Positions 44,236 to 54,575 of a stretch of 64,000 nt of DNA are shown in pieces (the first letter of the stretch is position 1; every line of letters starts with the position of its first letter). Under the pieces are notes generated by a model, which was not told the origin of the DNA, did no database searches, and saw only the letters and a list, made by a program, of their open reading frames with translations. The DNA is from Phocoena phocoena (Eukaryota > Chordata > Mammalia > Artiodactyla > Phocoenidae), in NCBI RefSeq assembly GCF_963924675.1, contig NC_089220.1, positions 168,316,761 to 168,380,760 of the forward strand. Direction: 5' to 3'. The position numbers were made by a program, and so were the translations under genes.

Positions 44236-45254
44236 GGGGTTAATAAGTAATTTTTGACGATCACTGTTGCTAGAGCAGATTGCCCGGTTTTAATAAACTG
44301 CAAAGAAAGGATCAAGAATCCTTGATATTACCCCAACTATTTTAGTAAGTTAATGCTTTTTCTTCTCTACTCCCTGGCGCCTGCCAAGAGCAGGAGGAAA
44401 AAATCTGGATTACTTGGCATTTATTGGGTAAACAGCATTTCATTTTTACACAAACGTTGACATTAATTAAGTCTTCTAACATCTGGGATGTAGGTAAGTG
44501 TTCTGCTAATTTTGCGGAGAAGGAAATGAAATCCCAGTGGCCTGGCAGAGTGCCAAGGTGCAAGTCGACGTCAGGACCGGGAGTGCTACTTGGGAATTTT
44601 CGGCTGTTCAACTAAACGAAACTCATAAGAGAAAAGCATGTTGGGGGTATATTCCTGTTTTTGTGTTTCCTATCAAACCTGGAAGGCCCAATAATCTCAT
44701 GAGAATTTCTGTTTCCAATCTCAGTTTTATAAGGAAGTGAACCACTGTAAGTATCACGCAGGAATCTCCAGGGTCATACATTCATGTGAATCAGAATTTT
44801 GAAAAATATTTTTACTTTCTACTCCTTTTTTCTCTATATTATATTATTTTACTTTATTTTTGTTCCTTAAAAGTCTATTTCAACCCATGAAACCCAACCC
44901 TTGAAAGAAAATCATTGTGATTATAAAATGAAGGCTATCTAAATAAATGTCACACCTTTTTTTTAATTTCTAAAGCCATTTTGTAGTAGGTGCTATTTTG
45001 GTCATATGGCACAAATCAAAAATATTTTTTAAAAAACCACTTATCCATCTTGGAAAGAAAACTTCCATCGTAATTGCTTAAAAATTTAGTGTAAGACCTA
45101 AATAAGTCAACTCAAACGTAAAATAGATCCACCCACCCCCTTTTGTTCCCATAGTTCTTCTGACTTATTCAAGTTCTTTGGGGGCAGAGGGAAATTGCCA
45201 AGGACGGTAATGGTGGGGACTGAGGCAGCCTAGACTCTGGTGCGCTACCACATG
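44236..45254. other. Unassigned sequence
   Basis: No recognised repeat or exon. Overlapping frames on both strands at 44342-44740 look like chance. Confidence 0.4.
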
Positions 45255-45510
45255 GGCTCCAATTGTATGTCTGTTGCCAACAGGCTAAGCGACCCTGGGA
45301 GAATCTTTTCCCTCTTGGTGTTTCAATGTCCTCACTTGTAAAATGGGTATGCTAAGAGTACCCACCTCATGGGTTATTGTGAGGATTCAATGCATTAGTC
45401 CATGTAAGGCATTTAAAAAATCATTTACACTTAATAAAGGTAAGGTATTTAGAAAGACGCCTGGCACACAGCTACACCATGTAAGTATCGGTTATTAATA
45501 GTGTTTGGGA
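45255..45510 (+). mobile_element. MIR SINE
   Basis: 'caggctaagcgaccctggga', 'gtcctcacttgtaaaatggg', 'ctcatgggttattgtgagga' and 'gcctggcacacagctacacc' cover the MIR core and tail in order. Confidence 0.82.
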
Positions 45511-47275
45511 TGTAATTGCTATATCTTGTACTTCTAAAATTAGCCCTAGATAAATGCTCTCCATGCTGTAGAACACATTAAGAGCTGAAGAGGAAAAGAA
45601 ATATTGTTAGAGCAGGAGGGAGAGATGCAGTTTGGCAGAAGGCCAGGTTTCCATTCGTAGCTTATTTCTGTAACATTTCCATAAACTTCCCTTGAGTACA
45701 ATGAGAAACTGTGTAAAGTGATACTCCTGGCTTTGAATGAACCCACAGCACAAGAGAATTCACACAGTAAAATTGAAGAAGCTGGCTAAGAATGTACAGC
45801 TACTTTTCCCTCACAAGAATGAATACAGGAAAATGTAGACATATCATTTTTAGCATATTTTAAAATTGCTCTCAGACAGTAGCCAATTTTGATAAGCATT
45901 TGGTAGGGGAATGGCAAGCATGACTTTACATTGTGTTGGGTTTCACAAAAGCCTGATACCTGGGAACAAGCAGCCTTTATTCTATCACTTCGAAGATGAA
46001 GATAGCTGATGAAAGGTGCGCCTTGATAAATAAGAACACGTTTGTAGGGTGCATGCTTTAACACTACAGCTAGATGCCCCAAGGCAGAATTTAAGGAAGA
46101 GGAAGCATAATTTTTAAATCTAGTAATCATCTATAGGCTTAATAGTTAAAAATACAGTTCCAAATTTGGGGTTGCTATTTAATTTTAGATCGCATTTGAA
46201 AGAAGTGTACTGAAAAAAACTGGAAATCGGAGCGTATTTGATGTGCTTGTATATGTTACGAGTGTAGAGAATCATGTAAAGTTACACTGAAAAAATTCTA
46301 TAGTATATATGTAAAAGGATAGCATTGTACCACTTTAGAGAAAATCTAAACTTGGAGATATTCTGTTTTTAATCTCAGGGACAGATAAGCTAGTGTCTCC
46401 TTGAGTTTTTACATTCCCCCATAAGAGCTGTGAAAAACACTGATTTTAGTGAGCTAGAACACAGAGTATTTGTTGTAAAAAAAAAAAAAAAAAGGCAGAA
46501 TTCGTCAAACTAAGATGAAATTGGCCTTTGTGACACAGGGCTCTATCTTGATTAGCTGGGTGATTTTGCAGCACCACCGAAACACTGGAAATAAAGGTGC
46601 TGTACTCAGCATTCATTTCAGGATTGTAAAACTTCCAACAAAGTTGTCTCCAGGCATGAACATTCAGATGATGAATTAGAAATATATCGAATCATTCCAT
46701 GCTATCTTCTCTGGGGTTTCGCTTAACAAACGTCACCTTCCAAATGGAAAACCCTTCTTGTGAAACTTCTGGTAAGTGGATCTGTGCTTTCAAAGAGCAG
46801 TTCTGGAGATACAGAATTTTTTTCTAATATGCCAATAGAAAAAAAAAATCCTTTAGCAATGGTATGCAATTTTTAGAAAGCAAACACGATTTCAGTGATT
46901 TAAGCACCATTCCAATTTTAGTCAGTTTGCAACTGAAGTTGAATAAATGCAACTGCATCTGCACGAAAGACATAAATCTTACCACTTCATGTGGTCCAAG
47001 AGAAGGCTTTCCTGGCTGCCCTTTGTTAATAGTTAGATAATGATTCCACACAGCCTGAAAATAGAACTCCTTTCAGACTTGCCCACTCATGTAGTCAAGG
47101 CTTCTTTCCAATAATTACATTAAATTAGCTAAATATCCATAGAAAATGCAAACTTTCATTGGAAAACCTGACCCAGTTTAGAGTTTGCTCTCTTACAAAT
47201 GCTCAGTTGAAACTGGGTCTCTTTGGAGCTATCTTCCCTTAAGTTCATGTAGCAGGTTAGGTGGTCTGTGGGCCT
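45511..47275. other. Unassigned, AT-rich unique sequence
   Basis: About 1.75 kb with no recognised repeat. An A17 run lies near 46477-46493. The minus-strand frame of 114 codons at 45786-46130 has no domain I recognise and no trusted splice sites. Confidence 0.4.
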
Positions 47276-47279
47276 GCAC

Positions 47280-47390
47280 TGGTAGCATCACCTCTTAGAA
47301 GCGTGGGATCCTGGGCCACCACCTGATTTTCTGAATCAGAATCTGTTCTCACAAGATCCCCAAGGAAGTCTGAGAAGAGCTACTCTAGGT
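47280..47390 (+). mobile_element. MER5-type hAT fragment
   Basis: 'tagcatcacctcttagaagc', 'cctgattttctgaatcagaa' and 'gatccccaaggaagtctgag' match the forward MER5 family. It lies in the opposite sense to the copy at 18865-18990. Confidence 0.65.
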
Positions 47391-48255
47391 AACTAGCGCC
47401 CAGACAGTGGCCAGTTCATGACAGGGGCTCCCTAAATGTGCTGATCAGTTGGCTACATGAATAAACAATTTCACAGGAAACTGGCCATTAAAAGAGCTTG
47501 AGGCAAAAAAAAAAAAAAAAAGAAAGAAAAATATAACAGTAACATACTTCCATGAAAAATTCTAATCAGTGCGCAAAATTTGGTATTTTAGCCTGAGGCA
47601 ATTTAAGGAAGTTCAATGTCAATAATTTCCAAGGACAGTATTTAAAGCAATCTCATGGTGAATGAAGCAGGAGTTCTTTCATACCACGTGAGACGGAAAA
47701 TCATCATTTTCTAGTGACTGGGAGGAAAGAAGGAAGGATCCCTGGATGGGCTTTCAGAGACACCTTTAAGTGGAACTTTCACCTTCACAGTTGGATGATT
47801 GACACCCTGCCACATTTTTAGCATGCTTTTTCCTGCCAGGGGTGGTAATAAATTCTGACCACAGATAACTTAATCACGATTAGTGCAGTAAATGAAGATG
47901 AACATATAGTGTTCGCCTGTAATTTGAAAATGACCTTCCCAGACCTTCTTCAGTAGCGCGCAGACTTGGAGCAGCTCCTCCCCTGGGGAGAACCCGTCTG
48001 CACCAGGCAGGTCTCCTCCCCCAGCTACTTTCTTATGATACATAACCGAACTCGGGGTGCTGCCTGGCTGTGGACCGGCACAGAGCCAGCTGGCCATCGG
48101 GGGTTGAAGCCAGGGCCCAGGCCTCTTAGGTACAGGACTCCAAGGAGCTTTGCCCCCCGGCTGTTGTGTGGGCCAAAAGAGGATTAACTCTCCAGTGGGA
48201 GAGACCAGTGTGCAAACAAAGGATGTGGCCCAGTACACACACCTTAACACTCTGC
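47391..48255. other. Unassigned sequence with an A-run
   Basis: An A18 stretch followed by 'gaaagaaa' lies at about 47504-47530 and may be the tail of an unrecognised retrotransposed piece. The minus-strand frame of 126 codons at 47870-48250 is GC-richer but has no known domain. Confidence 0.35.
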
Positions 48256-48259
48256 TGTG

Positions 48260-48780
48260 AGCACCTTTATCCTTTAGGGTTGGTCTGTGTCTGAAGACAG
48301 TAGAGTTGGTTCCGGCAGTGAAAAGCTGGAAAAAGGACCTCGGGTCTTATCTTCTTCGGAGAAAGAATTCAGCAAAAAGATGAAGATTGTGAAAAAGATG
48401 AAAGTATTTTTTAGAGGGCAGCTTAAGCTGCTTACGTGGGGGCAGTTTTCTGGGCTGTTTCTGGCCAATCATCTCCATATTTGGTACTGATGTGCGCCTG
48501 CATCTCTCAGCCAAGATGGATTCCGGCTGGCGTCTTCTCCCTCCTTTTATCCTTCCCCTAGACTGAGGGGCTTCTCTGCACATGTGTCAGGAGGGAAATC
48601 CACAAGAATGCACCCAGTCAGGTCCCAGTGCTCCTACTGGTATCCCATCTCGAAGCATCCCCAGGAGACCAGTTGCTGCGGCTCAGCCTGGGGCCTATCT
48701 ATCTCCTACCTCAGGGTTAGTCCGAGAAGCTCAAGGAGAAATCACCAACTCACCAAGCTGCGTGAGACACACAGCCTGAA
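48260..48780 (-). mobile_element. ERV-like LTR (copy B), probable
   Basis: It shares ordered blocks with the element at 19870-20690, including 'ggccaatcat', 'tatttggtac', 'gcatctctcagccaagatgg' and 'cagcctggggcc'. I infer the same LTR family in the same orientation. Several short frames overlap on both strands, as is common in LTRs, and no retroviral gene is present. The copies are strongly diverged from each other, so this is not a pair flanking a provirus. Confidence 0.5.
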
Positions 48781-49370
48781 AAAATGCTTGTTGCTAAGAA
48801 TATTGCTTGATTCTGTGACAACTAATATAAAGGCTGCTTTTGCATGGTGAAAGCTTTTCCATAATTTTTCTTTATCATACTAATCGTATTTAACCTTATA
48901 CTAATTGCCTTGTTTAAAAATATAGGCTGTGGTGAGAATCAGATCAAATAAGGATGGTATTGTGCTATGTCTTTTCCGAAACTGGTTAGCCAAGACCCAT
49001 TCATATATTTACAGAGCAAGAAGTAAAGATTCCTCTTTTTGATATTAAATAAAATAAAACCAAACCAAACGCACATATAACAGAGCCCGGATACCCTCCA
49101 TGCGAAGGTGGTAAGTAAAATGAAGTATTCAACTTTGAATTTGATTTCCCCAAATCAGGAGCTTGGGAATCGCCTCTCCTTAATCAGAGTCCAAGCGCAG
49201 CCTGGTCTCACATGCTGTATCTGGTGCACAATGATGCCCCCCGTACCCCCCACCCCGGCCAGGCCCCCAGCCCCACCACCAAGCGCCCAGAAGGGCTATC
49301 AGCGTTCCCATCAGGTGCATCATGGTTCATACTTCTACTCAGCTCTGCTCAGGCTTCATTGCAGTAAAAG
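48781..49370. other. Unassigned sequence with a C-rich tract
   Basis: Contains the C-rich run at 49237-49274 described in the findings. A 165-codon plus-strand frame (49108-49605) starts here and extends into a MIR. Confidence 0.4.
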
Positions 49371-49374
49371 CTCA

Positions 49375-49480
49375 CAAATCTCTATTTTTATAGAAACAGA
49401 AACTAGGATTAGTGAAGAAGGTAACGTGTGCAAAGCTCAGGGCTGCCAGGAGGTAGAGCTGGGACGTCACACCCTCTTCT
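49375..49480 (-). mobile_element. MIR fragment
   Basis: 'tttttatagaaacagaaact', 'aggtaacgtgtgcaaagctc' and 'ggaggtagagctgggacgtc' follow the reverse MIR core (tacagatgaggaaactg.. gtaacttgcccaaggtc.. cagagctgggat). Confidence 0.65.
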
Positions 49481-49880
49481 CGTTACACTTTCCCCAGCAC
49501 CTCCACAGGACGAAACCAAAGGCACCTCCGCTCCAGATGCGAGGTGATCTCAAGTTCATTGTGCCCATTCTTGCAACGGTGGGAAAACAAGATGCTGCTG
49601 GGTGAATGTTGCACTCTGTCCAAAGCCAACTCCATTGATTATCGAAGAGAATCGTCAGTATCACTCATCCACATAGCACATGTTGGGAACTTGCTGTCCT
49701 GCAGGCCTGGGCTCCGTACATAGAAAGCTACAAGAAGGACTCAAGTAGCCCCTGACCTTCTGTCAAATGGGAAAATCCATAGGTTAATTGATGTGGTGAG
49801 AAATAGTGTGATTTTAAAATACAAAGCACTGGGTTATGAAAACACAGAGGAAGACCTGACTGACTATGCCGGGGTCACCC
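49481..49880. other. Unassigned sequence
   Basis: The end of the 165-codon frame and a short gap before the L2 fragment. No repeat or exon was recognised. Confidence 0.35.
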
Positions 49881-49884
49881 TGGA

Positions 49885-49990
49885 ATATCTTCTGGGGAAA
49901 GTCAAGTTCGAATTGTGTCTTGAAAGGATGAAGAGGAATTTGCAGAGCAGGTAAATGAAGAGGACAGGCTGAGAGAGTGGCAAGCACTGA
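49885..49990 (-). mobile_element. L2 LINE fragment
   Basis: 'gaattgtgtcttgaaaggat' and 'gaagaggaatttgcagagca' resemble the reverse L2 segment seen in fuller form at 63105-63680. Confidence 0.5.
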
Positions 49991-50685
49991 ATGTGACGGT
50001 CTAAAAAATAAATAAATAAAAAATTATTTTCCATGAAAATTGAGAATCTGAATTGGATATGCTGTAATGGTAAACTGCAACCAAATTTTGAAGACTTACT
50101 ACCAAAAAACCCTCAAAATAGTTTAGACACGGTATATAATAAAGTGTTATTAAAATTAAAAAATAAATAAACAGATGGTGAATTGGGGGAGTTATAAATA
50201 GCTTAATCCCGGAAGGATGGAGCTTCATTCCAATCTCACAGACCCTTCGTTGATAATCTAGCTGAATCATTTAGGTCTGCATGATTTGGAAAGAAGAAAG
50301 GGTACGTTTTGATTTGGGGGTGGTCCTGGTTGGAGAAGAAGGATCTGGGAGTTCCTGAAAGGAGATGGGCTACTGGGAAGAAACTCCTGGCTTGTTCTGC
50401 AAGTTACTCATAGTGTTGGCCCGAGCCGGAGCCGATTCCTGAGTTGCAACGAGATTAACCTGATCCTCGTCGAGCGTCTCTTTTTGTTATCCACTTAGGA
50501 GTTCCCCTGTTGATGTCAAGTTCAGAATTCAGCTTCACACCTGTTTCAATCAATGGCCTCTAAGGAGGAAGGGGTAGAATTTAAGGGATCTGAGACAGGG
50601 GATCTTGTTCAATTCGTATCTCCCATATGAATTCATAAATACTCAGTTTATGTAAAAGTGATATTAATAATTAAACACCAACATC
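49991..50685. other. Unassigned sequence
   Basis: Contains (ATAA)n patches near 50006-50020 and 50158-50170, and a CpG-containing segment near 50417-50480. No exon was recognised. Confidence 0.35.
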
Positions 50686-50689
50686 TGTA

Positions 50690-50915
50690 GGATGCTGGCA
50701 GTATCTGGGCTAAGCCAACAACTACACCATTGCATTTGGTTCCATCAGTAACCCCATTCCAGAGGTACTAGGTTTATCTCCCATTTTCTAGGATGGGGAC
50801 TTGCAGAGAGGTTAAGAAACACGCCCAGATAACGCAGTTTGTCAGAAGCAGAGCTGAGATTTGACCTCGAGCCTGATGGAGTGTCCAGAGCAGGTAACTT
50901 TGGCTGTCCTCCATG
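50690..50915 (-). mobile_element. MIR SINE
   Basis: 'atctcccattttctaggatg', 'ttgcagagaggttaagaaac', 'acgcccagataacgcagttt' and 'agcagagctgagatttgacc' are the reverse MIR core. Confidence 0.78.
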
Positions 50916-52295
50916 GAGCTGACTCTCCCACTCTCTCCAATTACCCGGCAGTCTTGGTAACATTTATTCAACACAATTAAATAAACAGCAAACGTCTCTG
51001 TTACTGATGACACTTGTTTTAAATAGTCATCTCTTTCACAGAGTTTTGCCCACTTCACTTGGTTGAGCTAAACAGAATTCAAATATATTCAAAGGAACAT
51101 TGGCTACAGTGGACGATTTATGACTTTGCCCAGGTTTCTTAGTTTACAAACTGGAAGAGGCCCTGGACTCACTCAGAAACCCTTTCAGTGTTTGAAAAGA
51201 CATATATATATAATGCCATTACTTTTATCCCTTTAAGTTGTCTAATCACAAGTGAAAATAACCAGGGTGAGCTTTGATAGAACAGCCCATTTCAGGCCTA
51301 GGATAAGACATTTTGGAGCATATATTAACCCTGTGGACGCTTAGCGTTCCCAAAGTCTCTTGGGCATTTGCTAGCTGAAACTGTAGAATAATAGTGCCAG
51401 GTTCTTAAATTTCCATCACTAGGTTTCTGGAAACCAATTTGGATAAAGTAAGGACATTTTCATGTGTTTTCCCAGCCGGTGAAAGTCGGATGTTAGCTAC
51501 TTAAATGACTTTCACATTTATATTTGTTTTAAAATTTATTTTCCATTTAAATATTTTTCTTATATATCCCCTGATATTTTCCCACATTTTCCCCCAGTTA
51601 TTTGATCAAAATGTAGCTGAATTTATGATGAAAATATTTCAAGGCAGAAGGTATAAACATTGGATCAGAGTTTTCAGATTTTTGTTTCTTTTCACTGACC
51701 TAGTCTGTTTGATTTAAAAAAAAAAAAATCTATGACAGTAGTATAAAAGAAAAAATGTCATGTAAGCCTGAACTTTATGAATGCCTATGGAAATTTTTCA
51801 GAAAAGGCAACCTTCTCCTTTAACTGCAAGAACATAGCTCCTAGATTATATGGAATTTAAGGATCAGCTTGCCTGAAAGACTTGAAGAAAAATTTCCAAT
51901 CTCTTATACTGCAGGGCCACTTGAACTGTAGGGACTGGTATCATTTGCAAAACAGCCTCAGAATGTTCTGGCCTGAAAGGAAACTAGCCTTTCAGGACAG
52001 CTTGTGTGATATATTTCAACATTAAAACGAAACATTTTCTGTTTATATGGACTAAAAAAAAATGTCCATTTAAAAATTAAACTTCAGGTTTTATCTTGCC
52101 ACAAGCTCTAAGACCACAGTCTGGGAGAGTAACAATTTTTTCCACTTACTCTGGTTTGTACATAATTTTCAGTTATCTGAACTGATGGTTATTTAGTCCT
52201 GAGAGAACAGCCCCATTATTATAGAGATGTATCTTGGATGTTTATTTATCTTTAAATTCACCCTGCACTTTAATTGGATTCTTTTTTGAGAAAAA
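50916..52295. other. Unassigned, AT-rich unique sequence
   Basis: No recognised repeat or exon. An A-run at 51716-51728 and a plus-strand frame of 70 codons (51505-51717) end at the same spot, as expected by chance in AT-rich DNA. Confidence 0.4.
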
Positions 52296-52311
52296 GAACC
52301 TGCTTTTTAAA

Positions 52312-52526
52312 TTTTTATTTACTTATTTATTTTTGCGGTATGCGGGCGTCTCACTGTTGTGGCCTCTCCCGTTGCGGAGCACAGGCTCCGGACGCGCAGG
52401 CTCAGCGGCCATGGCTCACGGGCCCAGCCGCTCCGCGGCATGTGGGATCTTCCCGGACCGGGGCACAAACCCGTGTCCCCTGGATCCGCAGGCGGATTCT
52501 CAACCACTGCGCCACCAGGGAAGCCC
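52312..52526 (-). mobile_element. Young-type CHR SINE (left member of inverted pair)
   Basis: 'tttttgcggtatgcgggcgt' at the tail side and 'gcgccaccagggaagccc' at the head. The target duplication GAACCTGCT(T/G)TTTAAA (16 bp, one mismatch) lies at 52296-52311 and 52527-52542. CpG-rich with a short A/T tail. Confidence 0.94.
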
Positions 52527-52568
52527 GAACCTGCTGTTTAAAAACTGCTTTAAATATTACCGACATCA

Positions 52569-52758
52569 GGGCTTCCCTGGTGGCGCAGTGGTTGAGAGTC
52601 CGCCTGCCGATGCAGGGGGCACGGGTTCGTGCCCCGGTCTGGGAGGATCCCACATGCCGCGGAGCGGCTGGGCCCGTGAGCCATGGCCGCTGAGCCTGCG
52701 CGTCCGGAGCCTGTCCTCCGCAGCGGGAGAGGCCACAACAGTGAGAGGCCCGTGTAAC

Positions 52759-52787
<29 letters not shown>
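52569..52787 (+). mobile_element. Young-type CHR SINE (right member of inverted pair)
   Basis: The head 'ggcttccctggtggcgcagt' runs to 'gagaggcccgtgtaacac' and a tail of over 25 A. A perfect 17-bp target duplication AAATATTACCGACATCA lies at 52552-52568 and 52788-52804. It lies only 42 bp from the oppositely oriented copy. Confidence 0.95.
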
Positions 52788-52793
<6 letters not shown>

Positions 52794-52804
52794 TACCGAC
52801 ATCA

Positions 52805-53146
52805 AAATATCTTGTCAGGGGGTGAACACGGCTTTTGTAACAAGAGGTTCAGTGGGTTTGATTCCTAAATGTGCTTCCTTACAGAAAGATGTTGGCATAC
52901 TTTAATGCATGGAAGGTACTTAATATCTGTTTTGATGGGCAGAATAGAACACTTTATATTCTCACAAAAGGTCGTTCAACAGCTCAGTTAATCTAGGGTT
53001 TGTTCTATAGTCCTGAATCTACAAACTCTGCCAATTTTGAACATCATAAGTAAATAAAAGACTGAAGACATCCTAACTCTCAAACAGTCTGAAGCCAAGA
53101 AAAAGAACAAAGAGAAAAGGAGCCAATTGCAAACATAATTACACAC
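52805..53146. other. Unassigned sequence
   Basis: No repeat or exon was recognised between the SINE pair and the minisatellite. Confidence 0.4.
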
Positions 53147-53280
53147 CAGTGTTCTCTGTGTACACAGTTATCTACCCTGGGCTCTCTGTGTACATGATGA
53201 CATACCCAGTTATTCTTCATGTACAGGATGACACATCCAGTGTTCTCTGTGTACACAGTTATAGACGCAGGGCTCTCTGT
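53147..53280. repeat. 30-bp minisatellite, 4.4 units, three-unit order
   Basis: Units lie at 53147-53176, 53177-53206, 53207-53237, 53238-53267 and a partial one at 53268-53280. Unit 1 and unit 4 match at 27 of 30 positions, and unit 2 resembles the start of unit 5, so the array has a period of about 91 bp on top of the 30-bp period. The period is close to a multiple of three, so the minus-strand frame (53080-53316) stays open and shows V-H-R-E repeats. This frame is an artefact. Confidence 0.85.
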
Positions 53281-53284
53281 ATTG

Positions 53285-54455
53285 GGGGTTTGGAGAGAAA
53301 CAGCTGCACAATCCACTTGGGGAAGCTTTGCAGTTCCAAGTTCATCCTTGGCACCATTTACTATTTCTATTCTATTTCAGCCCATCATTTTCAGCTTAGC
53401 TGGGAGAGAGAAGTGAGTTTCCAAACAACGTAATTTTAGGCTATATTTCTCATCTACCAATCAGGAACTGACAGCCATGACAAGCATGTCTTCACCTCTC
53501 TACATTTTTATTCATGTCCTTTAGGAATAACTCTCCCACGTTTCAAAAATCTCAGCAGCAGGGAGATACACAACCTACACACCTCTCTCTCTCCGTTCAA
53601 CCTCTAGATAATGGAGATAATAACATTTGAAATCAGAAATGGATGAAAAGAGAGCACATATTTTATACTCTGAATTTACATAAATAAAACATTTCATGCT
53701 CAACATTCATGAAGATAGATATTCAATTTACACACGTCTCTTCTTTAAGGTTCATCTTTATTACCCGCAACACTAATACCCATGAATGCTGCATTCTCTT
53801 GAGAGGTTGACTATATTAACACCATAATATTGCTAGACTCTAAACCAGGTCAAATTTAAACAGAGTTCTGGTTAAACGTGGGGTATTGACGTGCGCCAAT
53901 CTTGCCTTCCTACCAAGCGTAAATAAAATGACAGCAAAGGAATTTTTCCAAAAATCTATTCACCCATAAAGACAATGGGGAGATTTCAGCAAGCAACACC
54001 TTTACCCTAATTTTGGACAGAGGTGGAGGAGAGATGCATGATTTAGCAAAGCAGTCGAAATTATACATTAATTTCTCAAACATAATTTGAGTCAATCTGT
54101 TCCACAGAACCTCTGGAAGAGTCATCATTTCAAGAGGCATTAGTAAGAGTTACTCCCTTTCCTCCCCCAGACTTAAAACCTCTCCCCCATAGAAACCTGG
54201 AAAAGCCCACCCTGGAGAAACTGTGGTTAAGCAAACAAACAAATGAGCTCTCAATGTAGGTATCTGGGGTTGCCCTCAGGGAAAAGGCCGGTGTCCTGCT
54301 GGGCTCCCCTACAGTAGCTCTCATCCAACAATTTCCAGTTGCAGGCTCAGGGCTTCTGACCAGCTCTTACTGCCTCACTCTTAAATATGAAATGCCAGCC
54401 CAAAGCACCAGGCATTTAAGGCAAGCCTTAAACTGGAAGGAGTAAAACCTAAACA
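53285..54455. other. Unassigned sequence
   Basis: No recognised repeat or exon in about 1.2 kb. Confidence 0.4.
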
Positions 54456-54459
54456 AATT

Positions 54460-54575
54460 AAGAAAAAGAGGAAAGAAGCAAGGAAGGGGAGGGGGGCGGG
54501 GGAGGAAGGAAGGGAGGAAGGAGAGGGAGAATAAGGAAAAGAGAGAAAGAAAAGAAGAGAAAGAAAGGAAGCCCT
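54460..54575. repeat. Purine-rich (GGAA/GAAA) tract
   Basis: About 110 bp almost only of A and G on the plus strand, including 'ggggaggggggcgggggagg' near 54486-54505. Polypurine tracts like this can form triplex (H-DNA) and, at the G-runs, quadruplex structures. The 81-84-codon frames on the minus strand are products of the tract. Confidence 0.9.

Noticed and set aside
19870..48780. The two related LTRs as the ends of one provirus
   Set aside because: They are 28 kb apart, strongly diverged, and the sequence between them holds no retroviral genes but many unrelated repeats.
52234..52764. 176-codon plus-strand frame, the longest in the window
   Set aside because: It runs through both members of the inverted CHR SINE pair. 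Its residues are translated SINE body, which is CpG-rich and stop-poor.
53080..53316. Repeat-containing small protein on the minus strand
   Set aside because: The repeat pattern comes from a 30-bp minisatellite whose period happens to be divisible by three.
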